Source: Blautia sp900556555
GTDB taxonomy: Bacteria; Bacillota; Clostridia; Lachnospirales; Lachnospiraceae
Assembly: GCA_964250615.1 (NCBI GenBank)
Contig: CAXUGM010000002.1
DNA length: 64,000 nt
Direction: 5' to 3' (one strand)
The notes beneath the pieces are model-generated. The model worked only from the letters and a program-made list of their open reading frames with translations. It did no database searches and was not told the origin of the DNA. Positions 57,506-64,000 of this stretch are shown one piece after another. A program made the position numbers and the translations under genes. Position 1 is the first letter of the stretch. Each line of letters opens with the position of its first letter.

Positions 57506-59362
57506 CTATTCTGCCTCCTTTATCTTCTTATAAACAGAAACTGCATCAATTCCTGCTTTTTCTTTTAGTTTTTCCGGATTTCCATGCTCTATAAAGGAGT
57601 CCGGAAGTGCTATGGTCAGTATTTTTACTTCCGGATGTTCCCTCCGCATATAGTCTGCAACCTGGCTTCCAAAACCTCCGGCTGCTACATTTTCTTCCAT
57701 TGTCACAAGGATTTTATGCTCTTTTGCAAGACAGTCCAGCATCTTTTTATCCAGAGGTTTTACAAATCTGGCATTTACCAGAGTAGGAGCTATCTTGTCC
57801 TGTAACAGCATTTCACGAACCTGTACTGCTGTTTTTACCATACTTCCCACTGCCAGAAGTGCAATCTCTTTTCCTTCATATATCACTTCGCTGTGTCCCT
57901 TTATGACGGGTTTCCTGTATTCCTCAAGCCCATCATAGGCTTCTCCTCTTGGGTAACGGATGGCAATAGGACCGTCATATTTCACTGCAAATTTCATCAT
58001 ATCAGAAAGCTCCCATTTATTCTTAGGAGCCATGACTGTCATATTGGGAATCATGGATAAATAGGTCAGGTCAAAACATCCCTGATGTGTCTCCCCGTCG
58101 CTGCCTACCAGGCCTGCACGGTCTACTGCAAAAATCACATGAAGGTTCTGCAAACATACATCCTCAATAATCTGGTCTACCGCCCTTTGAAGAAAAGAGG
58201 AATACACTGCCACAACAGGAATCATCCCTCCAAGAGCCAGGCCTGCTGCAAAGGTCACCGCATGCTCTTCTGCAATCCCCACATCAAAAAACCGTTCTGG
58301 AAACATATTTCTGAATCTCTTCAAACCTGTACCGTCAGGCATCGCTGCTGTTACAGCCACCACTTTTTCCTCACGGTCACCGAATTTTCTCATAACCGTT
58401 GAGAAAATATCTGTATAGTTTGCTTTTCCGGAATTGCTGATGGGAAGCCCGTGTTCCAGGTCAAAAGCCGATGTTCCGTGGAATCTGGCCGGATGCCGCA
58501 TAGCCGGATCATAGCCCCTTCCTTTTTCTGTTTTCACATGAATGAGAACAGGCCCCTGTACTTTTTTTGCCTCCTGGAATACCTGAATCATCCTGTGACA
58601 ATCATGACCATTTACAGGACCCAGATAGGTAATGCCCATATCTTCAAAAAACATACCCGGAATAACCAGACGCTTAATAGTATCCTTTGTTTTGTGAATC
58701 TGTTTTACTGCTGCCGGGCCGATTCCCGGAATTTTGTTTAAACTGTTTTTGACTCCCGTCTTCAAGCCGTGATACCCCTCTGCGGTACGCATATTGCTTA
58801 AATAACTGGAAATACCGCCTACATTCTCTGAGATAGACATTTCATTATCATTCAGGATAATAATAAAATTCTTTTTCAGGGATGAGGCATTGTTTAAAGC
58901 TTCGTATGCCATGCCGCCCGTAAGTGCCCCGTCTCCGATTACGGAAATCACATGATAATCCTGTTTCTGCAAATCTCTGGCACATACATATCCGACTCCT
59001 GCGGAAATCGATGTAGAACTGTGCCCCGTATCAAAGGCATCACAGGCACTTTCACTGCGTTTTGGGAATCCGCTCATTCCTCCCAGCATTCTAAGCTGCT
59101 CAAATCCTTCTTTCCTTCCTGTGAGGATTTTATGCGTATAGGACTGATGGCCTACATCCCATATAATCTTATCCTCCGGAAGCTGGAATACATAGTGCAA
59201 TGCCATAGTAAGCTCCACTGCCCCAAGATTGGATGCCAGATGCCCGCCTGTTTTGCTCAGATGCTCCAGCAAAAACTGCCGGATTTCCTCTGCAAGCTGC
59301 GGAAACTGTTCAACCGGAATATGTTTAATATCATTTGCTTTCTCAATTTTTTCTAAAAGCAT
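57506..59362 (-). CDS. dxs: 1-deoxy-D-xylulose-5-phosphate synthase
   Basis: A 618-residue thiamine-diphosphate enzyme that condenses pyruvate and glyceraldehyde 3-phosphate, first step of the MEP isoprenoid pathway. Seen: GGHLASNLGAVELTMAL, VIGDGALTGGMAYEALNN (ThDP and Mg binding), DVGIAEEHAVTFAAG and DRAGLVGSDGETHQG. AGAGGTG precedes ATG 59362. It follows ispA by 13 bases, joining isoprenoid precursor and chain-length genes. Confidence 0.97.
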   Translation of the reverse strand: MLLEKIEKANDIKHIPVEQFPQLAEEIRQFLLEHLSKTGGHLASNLGAVELTMALHYVFQLPEDKIIWDVGHQSYTHKILTGRKEGFEQLRMLGGMSGFPKRSESACDAFDTGHSSTSISAGVGYVCARDLQKQDYHVISVIGDGALTGGMAYEALNNASSLKKNFIIILNDNEMSISENVGGISSYLSNMRTAEGYHGLKTGVKNSLNKIPGIGPAAVKQIHKTKDTIKRLVIPGMFFEDMGITYLGPVNGHDCHRMIQVFQEAKKVQGPVLIHVKTEKGRGYDPAMRHPARFHGTSAFDLEHGLPISNSGKANYTDIFSTVMRKFGDREEKVVAVTAAMPDGTGLKRFRNMFPERFFDVGIAEEHAVTFAAGLALGGMIPVVAVYSSFLQRAVDQIIEDVCLQNLHVIFAVDRAGLVGSDGETHQGCFDLTYLSMIPNMTVMAPKNKWELSDMMKFAVKYDGPIAIRYPRGEAYDGLEEYRKPVIKGHSEVIYEGKEIALLAVGSMVKTAVQVREMLLQDKIAPTLVNARFVKPLDKKMLDCLAKEHKILVTMEENVAAGGFGSQVADYMRREHPEVKILTIALPDSFIEHGNPEKLKEKAGIDAVSVYKKIKEAE

Positions 59363-59375
59363 TTGTCATGCACCT

Positions 59376-60266
59376 CTATTTTCTGCGGGTACACAGATAA
59401 AGGAATACTTCTTTTAGAAATTCCTTTTCTCCCGGAAGCTGATAAAGAAGTTCAACAGCCTGTTCTGTCAGTCTATTTACCTCTTCTCCCGCTTTTTCAA
59501 TTCCTTCCAGAGTTACATAGGTGGTCTTATGGTTCTTTTCATCACTTCCCACAGGTTTTCCAAGTTCCTCCTGGCTGCTGGTCACATCCAGAATATCATC
59601 CTGAATCTGGAAAGCGATACCAATATTGCTTCCAATCTGCTGTATCTCGGTAAGATTTTCTTCCCCTGCCAGTACAGCCCCTATCATAAGAGACGCTTCA
59701 ATCAGGGCAGAGGTTTTATTCTCATATATAAAATCCAGCATTTCCTTAGACAGTGGTCTTCCGTCATTTTCAACATCTACCCCCTGTCCTCCCAGCATTC
59801 CGCTGATTCCTGTCTTTTCACCCAGAATTTTCAGAGCTTTTGCTACACGAAGCATTTCTTCCGGCTGCTTCGTCAGATCAAAAGCACAAAATGCTGTTTC
59901 ATACGCATAATTTAAAAGGGCATCTCCCGCCAGAATGGCAGCAGATTCTCCATACACCACATGAGTAGTTTTTTTCCCTCTCCTGTATTGGTCATTATCA
60001 ATAGCCGGTAAATCGTCATGAATCAGAGAATGGGTGTGTATCATCTCTATGGCTGCCATGAATGGCTCCACCAGGTCCGATTTTCCCCCAAGCATCTCAT
60101 ACATGGCTGACATCAACACAGGACGCAGGCGTTTTCCGCCTGCTTTCATACTATAATTCATTGCCTCAGCCAGTGTCCTGGAAAATCCATCTTCTTTTGG
60201 AAGATAGGACTCAATGACCTGCCAGGCATTCTGCGTTCTTTTTTCTAATTCCTCTTTAAAATTCAC
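59376..60266 (-). CDS. ispA: Farnesyl/geranyl diphosphate synthase
   Basis: A prenyl diphosphate synthase with the first aspartate-rich motif HDDLPAIDNDQYRRGK and the second QIQDDILDVT; GGKRLRPVL is also seen. It joins isopentenyl diphosphate to allylic diphosphates for undecaprenyl and other lipids. The start is uncertain: an ATG at 60284 has no ribosome site, whereas GTG 60266 (giving MNFKEELEKR, the usual beginning, 296 residues) follows a GGTGA. It overlaps xseB by 11 bases in this reading. Confidence 0.93.
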   Translation of the reverse strand: MNFKEELEKRTQNAWQVIESYLPKEDGFSRTLAEAMNYSMKAGGKRLRPVLMSAMYEMLGGKSDLVEPFMAAIEMIHTHSLIHDDLPAIDNDQYRRGKKTTHVVYGESAAILAGDALLNYAYETAFCAFDLTKQPEEMLRVAKALKILGEKTGISGMLGGQGVDVENDGRPLSKEMLDFIYENKTSALIEASLMIGAVLAGEENLTEIQQIGSNIGIAFQIQDDILDVTSSQEELGKPVGSDEKNHKTTYVTLEGIEKAGEEVNRLTEQAVELLYQLPGEKEFLKEVFLYLCTRRK

Positions 60267-60486
60267 TGAATTCACCATTTTCATTTATTTTCAACATTTT
60301 TTTCTCAACGGTATCAATTTTGCTGCTGCACTGTCTGAGCAGTTCCATACCCTTCTGATATATCGAAAAAGAATCCTCCAGAGAGATTTCCCTGCTTTCC
60401 AGACGCTCTACAATCCCATCCAGTTCTTTTAAGGATTCTTCTATTGTCAGGTCTTCTCTTGCTTCCTTTGCATTATCTGCTGCCAT
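60256..60486 (-). CDS. xseB: Exodeoxyribonuclease VII small subunit
   Basis: A 76-residue helical protein (LTIEESLKELDGIVERLESR, SLEDSFSIYQKGMELLRQCS) that binds the large subunit. ATG 60486 lies eight bases after AAAGGAG; an ATG two codons earlier is too close. Overlaps xseA by 14 bases at its start and ispA at its end. Confidence 0.94.
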   Translation of the reverse strand: MAADNAKEAREDLTIEESLKELDGIVERLESREISLEDSFSIYQKGMELLRQCSSKIDTVEKKMLKINENGEFSEF

Positions 60487-61699
60487 GAGCATTGCTCCTT
60501 TCCTGTGCCATGGTTTCTGTAACCTCTGCTGTAATCTTTCCGTCCGTTACCTGGATTTTTAACACATCTCCCGGCTTCACCTGGGCAATCTGGGTGACAC
60601 TGTGATTGTTTTTATCTTCCACATAAGAAAATCCCTGGTTCAGTTTATCTAAAGGCGATAATCCTTTTAACCGTTCAATATAAATATTCAGATTCTGCCT
60701 TGCCCTGAAAATCTGGTTTTCCATGGCACTGTGAAGCCTTTCTTCCGCATCCAGCAAGTGAGTTCGCTTTTCCTGTATCTGATAAGCAGGACTGGCATAT
60801 TCCAGCTTCATCTCATATTGTCTCATTTTCTGTCGCAGAAAATAAATCTGGTTTTCCATACTGTGCTCCAGCTTCTGCCGATATGCCCGGAAGGTTTCCA
60901 GAATCTGCCGGACATCTGCTACTGCCAGTTCTGCTGCTGCCGAAGGTGTCGGTGCCCGAAGATCAGCGACAAAATCCGCGATTGTGGTATCTGTCTCATG
61001 TCCTACTGCTGAGATCACCGGAGTGCGGCAATTAAAAATAGCTCTTGCCACTTCTTCTTCATTAAAAGCCCATAAATCTTCTATGGAGCCACCGCCTCTT
61101 CCCACAATAATCACATCCATGCCTGCGGCATCCAGAGTCTCGATTCCTTTCACAATGCTTTCTTTTGCACCTTCTCCCTGCACCAGTGCCGGATAAAGAA
61201 CAAGCTGCACATACGGATTCCTCCGCCCTGCAATATTGCGGATATCCTGGATAGCTGCCCCGGTAGGTGCTGTCACAATCCCAAGTTTTTTCACATAAGC
61301 CGGAATGGGCTGTTTATACTCCTTTGAAAACATACCCATTTCTTCCAGTTCTTCTTTTAGTGCCAGATAACGCTCATAGAGAAGCCCTGCACCTTCCAGG
61401 GTAATCTCCCTGGCATAGAGCTGGTATTTTCCATCCCGCTCATACACACTGACGCTGCCGCCTGCTACTACCTTGTCTCCGTTTTTCATCTGAAACCCCA
61501 GACCTTTTCTTTGTCCTGCAAACATAACACAGGACAAGGTTCCTGTCTCATCTTTTAACGAAAAATAGATGTGGCCGGAGGTGTGGTATTTACAGTTCGA
61601 CACTTCCCCTTTGATATAGATTTTATTCAGCATAAAATCCTGATTAAACATATTTTTGATATAGGTATTCACCTGGCCTACAGAATAGATACTGTTCAT
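60473..61699 (-). CDS. xseA: Exodeoxyribonuclease VII large subunit
   Basis: A 408-residue nuclease subunit degrading single-stranded DNA. N-terminal OB fold (IYIKGEVSNCKYHTSGHIYF), the catalytic region TAPTGAAIQDI, VGRGGGSIEDLWAFN, ISAVGHETDTTIADFVADLRAPTPSAAAEL, and a C-terminal coiled coil. ATG overlaps the nusB stop by four bases (ATGA). Confidence 0.97.
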   Translation of the reverse strand: MNSIYSVGQVNTYIKNMFNQDFMLNKIYIKGEVSNCKYHTSGHIYFSLKDETGTLSCVMFAGQRKGLGFQMKNGDKVVAGGSVSVYERDGKYQLYAREITLEGAGLLYERYLALKEELEEMGMFSKEYKQPIPAYVKKLGIVTAPTGAAIQDIRNIAGRRNPYVQLVLYPALVQGEGAKESIVKGIETLDAAGMDVIIVGRGGGSIEDLWAFNEEEVARAIFNCRTPVISAVGHETDTTIADFVADLRAPTPSAAAELAVADVRQILETFRAYRQKLEHSMENQIYFLRQKMRQYEMKLEYASPAYQIQEKRTHLLDAEERLHSAMENQIFRARQNLNIYIERLKGLSPLDKLNQGFSYVEDKNNHSVTQIAQVKPGDVLKIQVTDGKITAEVTETMAQERSNAHGSR

Positions 61700-62103
61700 A
61701 AGCTTTCTCTGGAAATTTTACCTAATATTCCGTTAATAAACGATGCCGAATCCTCGCCGCCGAAATTCTTGCTGATTTCAACAGCCTCATTGATGGCTAC
61801 CTTGGTAGGAACGTCCTCATCATACTTCATTTCATACACAGCAAGACGGAGAATATTTAAGTCCACCTTGCTCATTCTTTTTGTCTTCCAGCCTGTGGAA
61901 TTTTCGTTCAGAATGTTATCAATCTCTTCCAGATGTTCTTTTACACTGGCAAACTTATTTTCCATATAAGTCTGCTCCACTGGTGTCAAATCCTCAAGGC
62001 TGTCAAAATAAAGCTGCATCTGCTCAGACATTTCCTCTGCTTCATTAAACTCACTTACAAAAAGGAGCTTAAAAATGTGTTCTCTCATCTCTCTTCTACC
62101 CAT
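61696..62103 (-). CDS. nusB: Transcription antitermination factor NusB
   Basis: A 135-residue all-helical RNA-binding protein that works with NusE/S10 at rRNA boxA sites. Seen: MGRREMREHIFKLLFVSEF, ILRLAVYEMKYDEDVPTKVAINEAVEISKNFGG (family C-terminal motif). ATG 62103 with GGAGG five bases upstream is chosen; the frame opens 19 codons earlier, through the preceding terminator. Confidence 0.96.
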   Translation of the reverse strand: MGRREMREHIFKLLFVSEFNEAEEMSEQMQLYFDSLEDLTPVEQTYMENKFASVKEHLEEIDNILNENSTGWKTKRMSKVDLNILRLAVYEMKYDEDVPTKVAINEAVEISKNFGGEDSASFINGILGKISRESL

Positions 62104-62135
62104 AATTTCCTCCGTCGGTATGATTTTCTTAAAAA

Positions 62136-62166
62136 GATAAGGTGCCTCTAAAAAAGACACCTTATC
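62136..62166 (-). terminator. Terminator after the Asp23 gene
   Basis: Stem GATAAGGTG/CACCTTATC, loop of 13 bases, followed by TTTTTAAG on the minus strand. It lies between the Asp23 gene and nusB, so nusB has another promoter or depends on read-through. Confidence 0.8.
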
Positions 62167-62193
62167 ACCTTGCTCTTTTAGAATGTTTACTTG

Positions 62194-62574
62194 TCAATGA
62201 ACTTTATCAATCTCTACGCTGGCAATGCGTACATTTACATCAGAAACAGTAAGGCCTGTCATATTCTCAATGGCTGCCTTCACTCTTTCCTGTACTCTCT
62301 TGCTGGTTTCCAGAATATTAAATCCGTATTCAATATTCAGTGCCAGATCCACACAGACTACATCCTCCAGGACATCTACCTTAACACCCTTGGACAGATT
62401 CTTCATACCCAGTTTACCAACTAATTCGTTGGTAATATTTCCGGCCATGGAACCCACACCTTCTACTTCTGTGGCTGCAAGTCCTGCGATAATCGCAACA
62501 ACTTCGTCTGCAATCTGTACTTCCCCAAGAGAACCATTATCATGTATTTTATACGTATTTCTGTCTTCCGCCAT
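62194..62574 (-). CDS. Asp23/Gls24 family envelope stress protein
   Basis: A 126-residue protein of the DUF322 family (GEVQIADEVVAIIAGLAATEVEGV, LAGNI/MAGNITNELVGK, VCVDLALNIEYG, AIENMTGLTVSDVNV). Members form membrane-anchored filaments or act in envelope stress; many clostridia carry one just before nusB. ATG 62574 is nine bases from AGGAGG; a TTG three codons upstream abuts it. Confidence 0.92.
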   Translation of the reverse strand: MAEDRNTYKIHDNGSLGEVQIADEVVAIIAGLAATEVEGVGSMAGNITNELVGKLGMKNLSKGVKVDVLEDVVCVDLALNIEYGFNILETSKRVQERVKAAIENMTGLTVSDVNVRIASVEIDKVH

Positions 62575-62662
62575 AATTTTCAACCTCCTATAGGAAATAT
62601 CCTGTGTTTTATTATACCAAATAGTGGCTGAAAATAAAAGCTGTTTTTTGTTTTTTCTATTA

Positions 62663-63124
62663 TCAAACCGGCAGCTTTTCTAATTCTCTTGATAATTTTT
62701 CTTTCATACTTTCCAGTTCTTTATTAGAAGGGCGGTTATCATCACAATACATTTTTTCCATTGGATACCACCAGACAGGGCCTTTTCCATTATTACCATA
62801 GTTTTCTATATCTCCGCTTGTCCTTGGAAACAAATGCCAGTGCAGATGCGTATCTCCGTTTCCCAGCAATTCATAATTCATTTTTTCTGCACCAAATGCT
62901 TTTGAAACCGCTTCGGCTACCATGGACATTTCTTCCAAAAATTTCACTTTTACTGAATGCTCTAACTGAAACAATTCTGTTTTATGCTCTTTACAGAGAA
63001 ACAATGTATAACCGGTAAAATGCTGATGATCTCCCATGACAACATATCCTGTGGATAATTCCTTTACAAAATATGGATTTGTTCCTTCCTGAATCATTTT
63101 AATTCTTTCACAAATCAAACACAT
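62663..63124 (-). CDS. HIT-family protein
   Basis: A 153-residue histidine-triad protein with the catalytic motif HLHWHLFPR and an N-terminal CLICERI that may bind zinc. HIT proteins hydrolyse or transfer nucleotidyl groups (for example Ap4A or AMP-amide); the substrate here is unknown. Compared with classical HIT proteins it has an extra C-terminal tail rich in charged residues (EKLSRELEKLP). GGAGGAG precedes ATG 63124. Confidence 0.9.
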   Translation of the reverse strand: MCLICERIKMIQEGTNPYFVKELSTGYVVMGDHQHFTGYTLFLCKEHKTELFQLEHSVKVKFLEEMSMVAEAVSKAFGAEKMNYELLGNGDTHLHWHLFPRTSGDIENYGNNGKGPVWWYPMEKMYCDDNRPSNKELESMKEKLSRELEKLPV

Positions 63125-63166
63125 ATCTTACTCTCCTCCAAATAATAATTTCCCAGCTTTTCGCCT

Positions 63167-63913
63167 TTATTTTATACAACGGGTAGCAACAAAGGAAGGT
63201 ACTTTTCTTTCATATAGCCTGCCTGAGCTGTTTGTGTCTTCGTATAAATCTGTCAAAGTAAATCCTGCCTTTAACTGACCCCCAATCTGTTCTTCCAGTG
63301 TATGAGAAAACGCAATTCCCCAGTCATTTTTCATGGAGTCCTGATAATGCTGGGGGTTTTTCAATGGATTAAACGGGAGTGTATAAATCATTTCTTTTTC
63401 CTCATCATCGAAAACATAGTTAATTCCCAGGTCATATCCCCCAAGGAATATTCCGCCTTTTTTCAAAACACGATAACATTCTTTAAAAATTGTATCGACT
63501 TTTTCGACGTAACAATTGGATACCGGATGGAAAATAATATCAAAGGATTCGTCATCAAAAGGAAGCTTTTTCGACATATCCTCCTGTATAATTTCTATGC
63601 TGTATCCTTCTCTTTCTGCAACCATCTTCTCGCTTCTGCACTGTTCTCCTGAATAGTCTAACACCGTACATGCAGCACCCAAAGCAGTAAAAACAGGCAT
63701 TTGCTGTCCACCACCGCTGGCTAATCCAAGAAGTTTCTTACCTTGCAAATCTCCGAACCATTCCTTAGGAACTAATTTGGTCGGTGTTAAATATACACCC
63801 CACAGTCCTTTTTTTGCATTCTCATATATTTCATGAGTAATTGGCTGTCCCCATTCCCAGCCTTCCTGACACCATTTATTAATAATTTCCGCATTTAATT
63901 CTTGATATTCCAT
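63167..63913 (-). CDS. Class I SAM-dependent methyltransferase
   Basis: A 248-residue UbiE/Methyltransf_11-type protein. SAM-binding motif LLGLASGGGQQMPVF, the acidic residue in CTVLDYSG, motif II IIQEDMSKKLPFDDESFDIIFHPVSN, and CYRVLKKGGIFLGG. The substrate cannot be told. GGAAGG precedes ATG 63913. It lies upstream of the HIT gene with a 42-base gap and is possibly co-transcribed with it. Confidence 0.85.
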   Translation of the reverse strand: MEYQELNAEIINKWCQEGWEWGQPITHEIYENAKKGLWGVYLTPTKLVPKEWFGDLQGKKLLGLASGGGQQMPVFTALGAACTVLDYSGEQCRSEKMVAEREGYSIEIIQEDMSKKLPFDDESFDIIFHPVSNCYVEKVDTIFKECYRVLKKGGIFLGGYDLGINYVFDDEEKEMIYTLPFNPLKNPQHYQDSMKNDWGIAFSHTLEEQIGGQLKAGFTLTDLYEDTNSSGRLYERKVPSFVATRCIK

Positions 63914-63940
63914 AAAATCTTCTTTCCTTCCTATAATGTC

Positions 63941-63969
63941 AAGCCCTAAATCATTGATTTTATGGGCTT
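63941..63969. other. Hairpin near the right window edge
   Basis: AAGCCC pairs with GGGCTT, with further A/T pairs between; on the plus strand it is followed by TTCTTT. No plus-strand gene precedes it in the window, so it may belong to a transcript outside or to the methyltransferase leader. Confidence 0.35.
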
Positions 63970-64000
63970 TTCTTTAAATATTTACCTCTTAAAACAGAGC

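Noticed and set aside
1..64000. CRISPR array or clustered defence genes
   Set aside because: No regularly spaced direct repeats outside the coiled-coil gene and no cas, restriction or toxin-antitoxin genes recognised.

Overview
The window looks like a chromosomal segment of a spore-forming, anaerobic, low-to-moderate GC Firmicute of the Lachnospiraceae (Blautia or a near relative; this is an inference from gene content and order). Supporting it are spo0A, spoIVB, spoIIM and spoVB-type genes, a 2-hydroxyacyl-CoA dehydratase activase fusion, an oxygen-labile L-serine dehydratase pair, Gly-Gly-Ala-Gly-Gly type Shine-Dalgarno sites in front of nearly every gene, and the clostridial cluster asp23-nusB-xseA-xseB-ispA-dxs-tlyA-nadK-argR-recN-spoIVB-spo0A. 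Most genes lie on the minus strand. I see no prophage, insertion sequence, CRISPR array, rRNA or tRNA.

Layout. 1-5100: the ilvD start and leuB (branched-chain amino acids), sdaAB/sdaAA, yajC and tgt. 5300-9550: a giant activase/dehydratase-like protein on the plus strand. 9600-14150: a SpoVB/MurJ-like flippase, ung, and an OmpR-type two-component system. 14350-15350: tmRNA (plus strand) and a heptad-repeat protein. 15500-23630: an M3 peptidase, smpB, rnr, secG, eno, an unknown 72-aa protein and gpmI. 23740-26230: a polar amino acid ABC transporter with an unusual, apparently circularly permuted binding protein. 26380-32120: an L,D-transpeptidase, a PflA-like radical SAM protein, then tpiA, pgk and gap. 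32360-36490: a PHP phosphatase and the iron-sulfur/thiolation operon iscR-iscS-iscU-mnmA. 36620-40800: spoVB-like flippase, DAHP synthase, xerD, spoIIM. 40890-44600: rny, recX, recA with a LexA box. 44700-49790: two CotF-like proteins and a BceRSAB-type peptide-sensing and export module. 49860-62570: glgA, spo0A, spoIVB, recN, argR, nadK, tlyA, dxs, ispA, xseB, xseA, nusB, asp23. 62660-63910: a HIT protein and a methyltransferase.

How it works together. The segment is mostly housekeeping: lower glycolysis (gap, pgk, tpiA, gpmI, eno), ribosome rescue (ssrA, smpB, rnr), DNA repair (recA, recX, recN, ung, xse), isoprenoid precursors (dxs, ispA), Fe-S assembly coupled to tRNA thiolation, and sporulation control. 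Several local control sites can be read: a LexA box at recA, a Rrf2-type palindrome at iscR, a 0A box upstream of spo0A, a BceR-type box before the export ATPase, and near-consensus ARG boxes at the amino acid transporter, for which this window also encodes ArgR.

The least ordinary items are the permuted substrate-binding protein with its insertion-bearing ATPase, the 1415-residue activase fusion, a candidate 36-codon gene and second promoter upstream of recA, the 42-bp tandem repeats encoding a coiled coil beside ssrA, and an inverted repeat in the gap leader.
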